DNA from: Elusimicrobiota bacterium
Lineage (GTDB): Bacteria > Elusimicrobiota > Elusimicrobia > UBA1565 > UBA9628
Assembly (NCBI GenBank): GCA_023249695.1
Contig: JAHFCD010000160.1
Span: 1-6,082 of the forward strand
Reading direction: 5' to 3'
DNA: 6,082 nt
The notes beneath the pieces were generated by a model, which made no database searches, was not told the origin of the DNA, and saw nothing but the letters and a program-made list of their open reading frames with translations. A program made the position numbers and the translations under genes. Positions 1-5,095 of the stretch are shown piece after piece; the stretch's first letter is position 1, and every line of letters starts with the position of its first letter.

Positions 1-605
1 AGGGAACGAAGGCCGAGCACCGAGAAGATGTTGGCGGCGACGATGATGAACACGCTCGAGGAGATCGCGAGCGCGGCGGGCACCGAGTCGAGCGCGAAGA
101 TCGCGTCGTAGCCGACCACGGCGAGCAGGCCCAGCACGAACGGGGACGCGAAGCGCGAGGCCTTCTTCGGCGCGCCGGGGGCGGCGGCCCGCGCCTTGAA
201 CGCGCTCTTGACGCGCCCGATCGCCCAGCCGATCAGATCCCACTCGGGCTTGAACATCTTGACGGCGACCGTCAGCAGGAATCCGCCGAACACGACGAAC
301 AGCGCCGGCGTCGCGGCGGCCAGGCTCATCCCGGCGGTCACCATCGCCATGCGCATCAGGACGGCTCCGAGAATGCCCCAGCCGAGCACCTTGGGCCGTA
401 TCGCGCGCGGCAAGGTGTGCAGCACGGTCGAGAGCACGACGAGGTTGTCGAGCGACAGGGTCCATTCGATCAGGTAGGTCGAAAGAAATTCCTGCGCGGA
501 CTGCGCGCCCATCCAGAGGTAGACGCCGCCATTGAATAGGGCGGCGGCGGCGACCGAGGCGATCACGGTGACGAGCGGGTTATGCCACGCCCGCCGGAGC
601 CACGA
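1..605 (-). other. TerC/Alx-type membrane domain within the fused gene
   Basis: This is the C-terminal part of the fusion, from codon 577. Six hydrophobic segments are visible, at residues about 585-608, 617-640, 651-672, 676-693, 731-751 and 756-776, with a basic loop at about 694-730. The first segment, ending ALFNGGVYLWMG, resembles the second membrane segment of Alx-type proteins, so the usual first segment is absent. The acidic/Asn pair in LSLDN (D629, N630) and D743 and D749 in the second signature are kept. The Glu usually found three residues before the first Asp of the second signature is Val740 here. An internal ATG at 629 could serve as a start for a separate TerC product, but no convincing ribosome binding site precedes it. 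Confidence 0.8.
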
Positions 606-2333
606 CCCGGGTCGAGCGCTCTCGAGCATGGCCGGGCCGATCTGGCTCGGCAGAGCCGGCCCGTAGCTCAGGAACGCCTGATGGAACTCGGCCTCGCTGT
701 AGCCCTTGCCGGTCCGCTTCTTGTACGCCTCCTTCAGTTCCTCGATCTGGAGGCGTCCGAGAAGGTAGGTCAGCGCCTGGGTGGGCATCTTCGCGTAGCG
801 GTAGGGCTCGACCTTCGCGATGGCTTCAGGCAAAAAGGACTTCTCCATCAAAGTCTTCGTCGCTTCCTCCATCGTGACCGCGCCGGTGTGCAAGGCGGCA
901 TCCAAGGAAATGCGCCACGCCCGCCACAGCTGGGCGCCGAGCTGGGTCAGCTCCTCTTTGGGCGTGAAGAAGCCGCGCGCGCGCATGAGCTCCTCCGCGT
1001 AGTGGGCATAGCCTTCGATGTTCAGGCTCGCGGCGAAGCCGGCCTGGTCGAGGAGGTGCCGGACGGTCGGAACCCCGGCGCGCTGAAAGCTCCAGAACTG
1101 CATGTCGTGTCCGGGAAAAGCCTCGTGGACGACGGTCGTGGGGATTTTCGAGAAATTGTGGATCGCCAGGCGCCCCTCGGCGCCGGCCGACGGGGTGACG
1201 AGGAAAACGCCTTTCTTGGAGGCATCTAACGGCGGCGCGGGGAAGTAGGCCGCCGAGCCGATGTGGGAGCGCATGCCGAGCGGGGTCTCGATGACATTGA
1301 TTGAATAGTCGTTGGGGATCGCGAACAATCCTTCCTTCACCACGAAGTCCCGCGCGCGCTCCGAGACCTCGCGGTATTTAGCGAGAAGCTCGGCGTCGTT
1401 CTTCGGATGGTCGGCGCGCAAATCCGCCATGATCTCGGGCAAGGTCTTGTCGGGGGCGATCTGCTTGGCCAGCTCGGCCATGCGGGCGGTCAGCCGCGCG
1501 GCGATCTCCTTCCCCTTGACCTGGAGCTGCTCGGGCGACTCGTGGACGCCGAGCTCGTTCTTCAGCTTCCAGGCGTACTCGTCTTTGCCGATGCCGTATC
1601 GCTCGGTCGCGACGGGCAGGACCTTCGTTCTCAGGAACTCGGCGTGCTGCCGGTAGGCTTCTTGGGCTTTTCGGCCGGCGGCCTCGAGACGGGGCTTGAG
1701 CGCCTCGAAGTCGGCGGGGGCCAGCTGCTCCTTCGCCTTTGCGATCAGCTCCGTGCCGAAGTACTCGGCGGCGCTCTCGGCTCCCTCGATCCCGTCTTTT
1801 TCAATGAATCCGCGGTAGATTTGGCGGCCTTCTCCGGCGCCGTGCTCGAGGTTCGCTCTGACGGCCTTCAAGTACTCGGGCACCTGCTCCTCGCGGGCGA
1901 TGATGTCGGCCCACTCCTTGCTCGCGTCGGCGCCCATCTGGGCGGTCTGAACCTGGATGATGTCGTAGGGCCCTTGGGCGGCGCCGACGTCGGTGAGGTA
2001 GCTCTTGCGCTCCTTCAGCTCGCGGAGCTGGGAGCGGGCGACGGTCAGCATCACCTGACGGTCGATCTCTTCGGCGGCATCCTTTCCATGGGCGGAGGCG
2101 AGCTCGTGCTGGACGGTCTCGAAGAAATTTATCTGGGCGGCGATGTTGGAAGGGGTGGGGATGCCGAGCCGGTCGTTGAAGCCCGGCATGCCGAGGCCGG
2201 TCGCGGCCTCCGGGCGGAAGGCGACGAGCGCGGAGACGAAGGAGCTTCGGACGGGGGCGAATTCGACGACGGCGGCGTGGAGGGGGAGGGCGGCGAGGAG
2301 GAGCAAGGCCGCGATTGAGAGAAGGCGCTTCAC
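1..2333 (-). CDS. DUF885 metallopeptidase-like domain fused to TerC/Alx-type membrane domain (3' end outside window)
   Basis: One open frame of 777 visible codons, without a stop, runs off the left edge. It starts at a GTG; an in-frame TAG lies four codons upstream, so no earlier start is possible. Residues 1-20 look like a Sec signal peptide (MKRLLS, a Leu/Ala core, then LHA before AVV). Residues about 25-568 match the DUF885 family: HEAFPGHD at 403-410 (HExxxxH, likely metal site), EGYAHYAEE at 440-448, RISLDAALHTGAVT at 474-487, and a Tyr-Pro-x-Gln-Ala-Leu-type region near 511-530. DUF885 proteins are predicted secreted zinc peptidases; the substrate is unknown. Residues about 580-777 match TerC/Alx: TYLIEWTLSLDN (619-630), VLGWGILGAVLMR (649-661), YDAIFALDSVPA (742-753), ANIFSVLGLRS (767-777). 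TerC/Alx proteins are membrane proteins linked to tellurite resistance and manganese export. Domain identity is clear from motifs; the joint function is unknown. Confidence 0.88.
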   Translation of the reverse strand, partial: MKRLLSIAALLLLAALPLHAAVVEFAPVRSSFVSALVAFRPEAATGLGMPGFNDRLGIPTPSNIAAQINFFETVQHELASAHGKDAAEEIDRQVMLTVARSQLRELKERKSYLTDVGAAQGPYDIIQVQTAQMGADASKEWADIIAREEQVPEYLKAVRANLEHGAGEGRQIYRGFIEKDGIEGAESAAEYFGTELIAKAKEQLAPADFEALKPRLEAAGRKAQEAYRQHAEFLRTKVLPVATERYGIGKDEYAWKLKNELGVHESPEQLQVKGKEIAARLTARMAELAKQIAPDKTLPEIMADLRADHPKNDAELLAKYREVSERARDFVVKEGLFAIPNDYSINVIETPLGMRSHIGSAAYFPAPPLDASKKGVFLVTPSAGAEGRLAIHNFSKIPTTVVHEAFPGHDMQFWSFQRAGVPTVRHLLDQAGFAASLNIEGYAHYAEELMRARGFFTPKEELTQLGAQLWRAWRISLDAALHTGAVTMEEATKTLMEKSFLPEAIAKVEPYRYAKMPTQALTYLLGRLQIEELKEAYKKRTGKGYSEAEFHQAFLSYGPALPSQIGPAMLESARPGSWLRRAWHNPLVTVIASVAAAALFNGGVYLWMGAQSAQEFLSTYLIEWTLSLDNLVVLSTVLHTLPRAIRPKVLGWGILGAVLMRMAMVTAGMSLAAATPALFVVFGGFLLTVAVKMFKPEWDLIGWAIGRVKSAFKARAAAPGAPKKASRFASPFVLGLLAVVGYDAIFALDSVPAALAISSSVFIIVAANIFSVLGLRS

Positions 2334-2339
2334 GCCCTT

Positions 2340-2383
2340 ATCCTACGAAAGGCGCGCCGAGCCGGGATGAGGCGTTGGGCCTA
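2340..2383 (-). promoter_or_regulatory. Putative promoter and upstream element of the DUF885-TerC gene
   Basis: Reading the minus strand, the 13-mer TAGGCCCAACGCC occupies 2383-2371 and a -10-like hexamer TAGGAT occupies 2345-2340, six bases before the GTG start. The same 13-mer lies at the same distance (38 bases, first base to first base) from a -10-like hexamer before the CorA-type gene. No good -35 hexamer is seen, which would fit an activator-dependent promoter. An AAGGG just before the GTG is a poor, very close ribosome binding site. This is an inference from spacing alone. Confidence 0.35.
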
Positions 2384-2406
2384 AACGGCGCACGCCGTTA
2401 GGCCCA
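2376..2406. repeat. Strong hairpin between the DUF885-TerC gene and the ATKADL-repeat gene
   Basis: TGGGCCTAAACGGCG and CGCCGTTAGGCCCA are inverted copies, 14 pairs with a single bulged A and a two-base centre. The hairpin lies 12 bases beyond the stop of the ATKADL-repeat gene on the minus strand, the right place for its transcript end. No T-run follows on either strand, so it is not a textbook intrinsic terminator. The right-hand side of the structure, as read on the minus strand, is part of the 13-mer upstream of the DUF885-TerC gene, so the hairpin could also act in regulation. Confidence 0.65.
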
Positions 2407-2417
2407 GCCTTCGGGCG

Positions 2418-2846
2418 TCAGCTGGGACGGGACTCGAGCTTTTTGAGGCGGCCTTCGTGGTCCATCAGCATGCTGCCCTGTAGGTCCGTCTTGCGAAGGG
2501 CGGCCTCGATGTTCCCGTTCATGCGCTCCAGGAAGGTCTTGAACTGCGAGAAATCTTCGACGATCACTCCGACCTTGCCCTTCACCTCGGTCATATCGCC
2601 TTCGAGGCGCGCGAAGCTGATGTTGAGGCGGCGCAAGTTCGCGTCGTGCCCGTCCAGACGGTCGGTGATCGCTCGGAATTCCGCCTTCATGTCCGCCTTC
2701 GTCGCGAACAGCGTTTCGGCTTTCGTCGCGAACTCGCGCAGATCCGCCTTCGTCGCGAACCCGCGCAAATCCGCCTTCGTCGCGAACCCGCGCAGATCCG
2801 CTTTCGTCGCCGGCTGGTGACCATCGTCTCTCATCTCGCCGCTCAT
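2418..2846 (-). CDS. Small hypothetical protein with tandem ATKADLRGF repeats and helical tail
   Basis: 142 residues with no signal peptide or membrane segment, so probably cytoplasmic. I do not recognise a named family. Residues 13-57 are five tandem units of 8-10 residues: ATKADLRGF, ATKADLRGF, ATKADLREF, ATKAETLF and ATKADMKAEF. Short TKADL-type repeats are common in small bacterial coiled-coil proteins. Residues about 58-142 are charged and probably helical (LDGHDANLRRLN, FKTFLERMNGN, HEGRLKKLE), so an oligomerising or scaffold role is possible but unproven. The frame extends upstream to a TTG at 2873, but ATG 2846 has a GGGGG five bases before it. A third option is ATG 2834, because a TATAAT overlaps the 2846 start. 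The gene lies downstream of the CorA-type gene on the same strand, with a 112-base gap. Confidence 0.65.
   Translation of the reverse strand: MSGEMRDDGHQPATKADLRGFATKADLRGFATKADLREFATKAETLFATKADMKAEFRAITDRLDGHDANLRRLNISFARLEGDMTEVKGKVGVIVEDFSQFKTFLERMNGNIEAALRKTDLQGSMLMDHEGRLKKLESRPS
2676..2810 (-). repeat. Tandem 27-bp coding repeats (ATKADLRGF units)
   Basis: Inside the small protein gene, three consecutive 27-bp units (2810-2730) are nearly identical in DNA as well as protein. They are followed by two diverged units of 24 and 30 bp. The DNA-level identity of the first three units points to recent duplication by slippage or unequal recombination, and copy number may vary among relatives. 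Confidence 0.75.
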
Positions 2847-2873
2847 TATAACCCCCAGGCCGTCGAGCCACAA
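2845..2873 (-). promoter_or_regulatory. Possible sigma70-like promoter overlapping the start of the repeat protein gene
   Basis: On the minus strand TTGTGG (2873-2868) and a perfect TATAAT (2850-2845) are separated by exactly 17 bases. The TATAAT overlaps the ATG at 2846. If the promoter is used, transcription would begin inside the annotated gene and translation would start at ATG 2834, giving a 138-residue protein from a very short leader. The -35 matches consensus at only three positions. Confidence 0.35.
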
Positions 2874-2958
2874 GGGCCCGAAGTCCTACCTATCAGACGA
2901 TTGAGGGACCCGAAAAGTTTCATCAGACGGTCGCGCGGCCGCCGGAACCGGCCGTCGC

Positions 2959-4629
2959 TTAGAGCCAGCCTTTGCGCTTGAAGGCGACGAACAGCCCTGC
3001 CGTGACGACCGTGATCACGCCCATCACGAGCCAGAACACGTGGGGGAGCGCGGCTCCGGGGAGGAGCACGTTCATCCCCATCAGGCTGCCGATGATCGCC
3101 GCGGGCGCGATCAACGCGCTGATCGCCGCCAGCCGCTTCATCGCCTCGTCGAGCTCGTTGCTGACCTTGGCGCGGTACAGCTCGATCAAGCCGTTCTTGC
3201 GTTCCTGGTAATGATCCAGCACCGTCAGGTGATGGTCGAGCGCCGCCAGGTGCTTCTCGAGGTCGGCCACGGGCACGTACGCCGAGCGGTGGAACTCGTT
3301 GATGCTGAGCAGATCCTGGAGCACCTGCCGCTGGCGCAGGATCGTCTCGTGAATGACGTCGATCTTCCTGCCGGCCTTCACCGCGTCCTGCAGGATCGAT
3401 TCGTCCCGCTCTTTCTTGCCGACCTTCTCCGCGATCAAAGTGAAATCGTTCGAGAGGGAGTCGATCACCGAGCTGTAGCGGTTGATGGCGTCCCCCAAAA
3501 GAAAAACCATCATCTCCGTCGGCGTCTTGTGCGCCCCCGTCTCCGCGAGCAGACGCTGCGCCTTGCTGACGCTGGGCCGCTCCTGGTCGTGGGTCGTCAC
3601 GAGCAGGCTCTTGCCGGCGTATATGTGCATGGACTCGTCGGCGAGCACCGCCCCGTCCGCGGACAGCCTCAGGCCGTACGCCGTCAGCTGCATGTTGTCG
3701 GCGTCGATGTGCGGCGCCTCGTACTCGATCTCGCCCGTACGCGCGTTCCGCTCGAACGGGGCGAACGTGAATTTGTCCGCGAGCTTGAGCAGCAGCGGAT
3801 GCCGGTCGCTTTCGTAGAAATCGGCCCACAGCAGACGCTTGTCTCCGGCGTCGGCCGCCATCGTCACCGACACGCGGCTGGTCTTGTTCTCCAGGCGGAC
3901 CAGGCGCTCGCGCGGCTTGTCCTCCTGCTTCGGCAAAAACCGGTCGAGAAAGGCCGACTCGTTCTGGTCGAGCGCGGCGAACAGCTCCCCCAGGGAAACC
4001 GTCGTCTCGAGGGCCTTGTCTCCGGCCGTGACATGATAGGGCTCCTTCAAGGGATCGGGGGCTTTCTTGAGAATCGCGGGAGCGCGCTTGCCTTCGCCGG
4101 CCCCGTCCACCGCTGGAGCCTCGTCCGCGGCCCCGTTCTTCATGCCCGCGAAGAACGCGTCGAGGCGCTCCTTCATCCCTCCGACGCTCGCCTGGGGCCA
4201 GGCGATTCCCGCCGCCTGCTCGAGCTCGGGCAGCTTCGCGAGGACGCCGTGGAACGCGGCGGCGCCTTCGGGGCTTTGACGGACGCGCCGCGCGAGCTCG
4301 TTGAGGTCCGCGCCGATCTTCATGCCCGCGGGCGCGGCTTTCAGGATATTCCGCGCGGCGGTCGCGGCGGCGGGGTGCTCGACGGCTTCGAGGATGAGCC
4401 TTGCGGCGGCGATCTGGGTGGGGGTGACGTCAGGGCGCGAGAGCAGACCGTTGAGGGCGCCGGCCATCAGCATGGGAGAGCCGGCCTGGTCCAGGACCGT
4501 CAGTTGGGCGTGCAGGTCCGCGGTCAGCTGGGGGAGCTGCATTTGATAGCCGCCGCCGCCCGAAACGGGGGCGATTACGCCCGCGAAGGAGGGGGCGGCG
4601 AGGAGGGCCAGGAGGGGGAGGAATCTCAC
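2959..4629 (-). CDS. CorA-family divalent cation channel with signal-like N-terminus and helical extension
   Basis: 556 residues, clearly longer than the usual CorA length of about 320. The CorA part is residues about 264-556: a cytosolic-type domain (RLLWADF 265-271, IYAGKSLLVTTHD 336-348), a long helix region at about 365-500, membrane segment one (about 501-520) ending in the diagnostic GMN at 518-520, segment two (about 531-550), and the basic tail KRKGWL. CorA pentamers carry Mg2+ or Co2+ across the inner membrane. Residues 1-16 look like a Sec signal peptide ending SFA, followed by a Gly-rich stretch and an Ala-rich helical region (about 31-165) that I do not recognise. The loop after GMN (VLLPGAALPH) lacks the acidic MPEL-type sequence of typical CorA. 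The start is GTG 4629; a TAA lies directly upstream in frame, so the N-terminus cannot be longer. No good ribosome binding site is visible. Family assignment is firm; ion specificity is not. Confidence 0.87.
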   Translation of the reverse strand: MRFLPLLALLAAPSFAGVIAPVSGGGGYQMQLPQLTADLHAQLTVLDQAGSPMLMAGALNGLLSRPDVTPTQIAAARLILEAVEHPAAATAARNILKAAPAGMKIGADLNELARRVRQSPEGAAAFHGVLAKLPELEQAAGIAWPQASVGGMKERLDAFFAGMKNGAADEAPAVDGAGEGKRAPAILKKAPDPLKEPYHVTAGDKALETTVSLGELFAALDQNESAFLDRFLPKQEDKPRERLVRLENKTSRVSVTMAADAGDKRLLWADFYESDRHPLLLKLADKFTFAPFERNARTGEIEYEAPHIDADNMQLTAYGLRLSADGAVLADESMHIYAGKSLLVTTHDQERPSVSKAQRLLAETGAHKTPTEMMVFLLGDAINRYSSVIDSLSNDFTLIAEKVGKKERDESILQDAVKAGRKIDVIHETILRQRQVLQDLLSINEFHRSAYVPVADLEKHLAALDHHLTVLDHYQERKNGLIELYRAKVSNELDEAMKRLAAISALIAPAAIIGSLMGMNVLLPGAALPHVFWLVMGVITVVTAGLFVAFKRKGWL

Positions 4630-4637
4630 TTAGGATG

Positions 4638-4681
4638 ATTATGCACGTAGGAGCCCTTTAGAGGAAGGGGCGTTGGGCCTA
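4638..4681 (-). promoter_or_regulatory. Putative promoter and upstream element of the CorA-type gene
   Basis: On the minus strand TAGGCCCAACGCC (4681-4669) is followed 38 bases later, first base to first base, by CATAAT (4643-4638, five of six consensus -10 bases). The GTG start follows eight bases after the hexamer, so the transcript would be leaderless or nearly so. Between them lies a small inverted repeat, CCCTT/AAGGG, at about 4654-4669. No clear -35 is present. The arrangement copies that before the DUF885-TerC gene. Confidence 0.4.
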
Positions 4682-4699
4682 GTGGGTGGGAACCAAAGG

Positions 4700-4718
4700 G
4701 CCCGCTCTCTTAGCGGGC
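4700..4718. repeat. Small perfect hairpin GCCCGC-7-GCGGGC
   Basis: A six-pair GC stem with a seven-base loop (TCTCTTA) lies between the CorA-type gene upstream region and the recombinase remnant. Read on the minus strand it is followed by CCTTTGG, too weak a T-run for an intrinsic terminator. Its role is unknown; it may be the remains of a terminator or recombination site at the junction with the mobile region. Confidence 0.45.
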
Positions 4719-4737
4719 GTCCTCGGTCTAAGTCCCG

Positions 4738-4926
4738 TTGAGCGGCGACGAGGATTTCGGGGGCGATGTCGGCTGCGACATTCGCACGGTGCGGGAATTG
4801 CTCGGGCATGCCGACGTGAGCGCCACCATGATCTATGCGCATGTGCCGAATCGCGGCGGAAAGGGGATTTTGAGGCCTGCTGATCGCCTGAAGCGCTGCT
4901 CGGCGCCTAACCCCCTTCCGCGTTAG
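4738..4926 (+). pseudogene. intI: C-terminal remnant of an integron-integrase-like tyrosine recombinase
   Basis: The open stretch starts at a TTG directly after an in-frame TAA and is 62 codons long. From about position 4771 it reads [20 protein letters not shown] and continues [12 protein letters not shown] and RPADRL. This closely resembles the C-terminal end of integron integrases (typically DIRTVQELLGH, then TMIYTHV, NRGG and SPLD). The Tyr of MIYAHV would be the nucleophile and the His of LLGH the neighbouring active-site residue. The upstream box with HxxR, the first catalytic Arg and the whole N-terminal DNA-binding domain are missing, so it cannot be active. Residues before GCD do not resemble the family. 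The stop TAG lies inside a GTTAGGC core-like site. XerC or phage-type origin is less likely because of the NRGG tail. Confidence 0.72.
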
Positions 4927-4928
4927 GC
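4905..4928. repeat. Inverted core-like pair GCCTAAC / GTTAGGC
   Basis: GCCTAAC (4905-4911) and GTTAGGC (4922-4928) are perfect 7-base inverted copies with ten bases between. They match the integron core consensus RYYYAAC and GTTRRRY. The spacing is far too short for a normal attC site, so this may be an attI-type site, a collapsed attC, or the left part of a longer site that reaches 5040. The position directly after the integrase remnant supports a recombination role. Confidence 0.5.
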
Positions 4929-5043
4929 TGACACATCCTGCAGTATTTTCCAGTTCTCAAATTCACCCCCCAACCCGGCTTACCCCTTGTTTTCAAATCA
5001 CAATCCGACAATACTGACTATCCCGATCACCTTGTTAGGCTGA
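4922..5043 (+). repeat. Direct repeat GTTAGGCTGA bounding a 112-bp gene-free unit
   Basis: Identical 10-mers occur at 4922-4931 and 5034-5043, each starting with GTTAGGC, the integron insertion core. The 112 bases from one to the next are AT-rich and hold no gene. They contain a CAGTATT (4941-4947) and AATACTG (5010-5016) inverted pair that could form an arm of a recombination-site hairpin. Taken from GCCTAAC 4905 to GTTAGGC 5040 the length is 136 bases, near the upper limit for attC sites, but the inner arms do not pair well. I regard cassette boundaries as probable rather than shown. Confidence 0.45.
4987..5015 (+). promoter_or_regulatory. Weak candidate promoter for the DACNV-like gene
   Basis: TTGTTT (4987-4992) and AATACT (5010-5015) are 17 bases apart, matching three and four of six consensus bases. 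The spacing is ideal but both boxes are poor. The start codon is 80 bases further on. A cassette gene could equally be read from an upstream promoter. Confidence 0.2.
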
Positions 5044-5095
5044 TCGAGCTAATAGTAGTTGGGCATCCTAGGTGGCAAGAGGAAATCATTAAGTT

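Noticed and set aside
629..629. Internal ATG as the start of a separate TerC gene
   Set aside because: There is no upstream stop separating the domains, no convincing ribosome binding site, and the frame is continuous with DUF885. It cannot be fully excluded as an internal start.
196..1229. Plus-strand open frames opposite the DUF885-TerC gene
   Set aside because: No family resemblance, and all lie antisense to the continuous fusion frame.
1407..2318. Long plus-strand open frame opposite the DUF885 domain
   Set aside because: It is a GC-rich antisense shadow, low in complexity (Gly, Leu, Asp, Glu runs), while the opposite strand carries clear family motifs.
2376..2406. Reading the palindrome as a complete integron attC site
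   Set aside because: It is only about 31 bp with a two-base centre, far shorter than attC sites, which need two separated box pairs and usually about 57 bp or more.
2376..2406. Reading the palindrome as a classic rho-independent terminator
   Set aside because: The stem is strong but no T-run follows on either strand.
2895..2930. CTGATGA on the minus strand, reminiscent of a hammerhead ribozyme core
   Set aside because: No matching GAAA element and no suitable stems follow at the required places.
2846..3829. 327-codon minus-strand frame overlapping the CorA-type gene
   Set aside because: Overlaps the CorA coding region in another frame and is Arg/Ala/Gly-rich shadow sequence. Only its last 25 codons lie in intergenic DNA and are reported separately as a weak possibility.
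3040..4638. 532-codon plus-strand open frame opposite the CorA-type gene
   Set aside because: Antisense shadow rich in Arg, Val, His and Gly without any recognisable motif; the minus strand encodes a convincing CorA with GMN.
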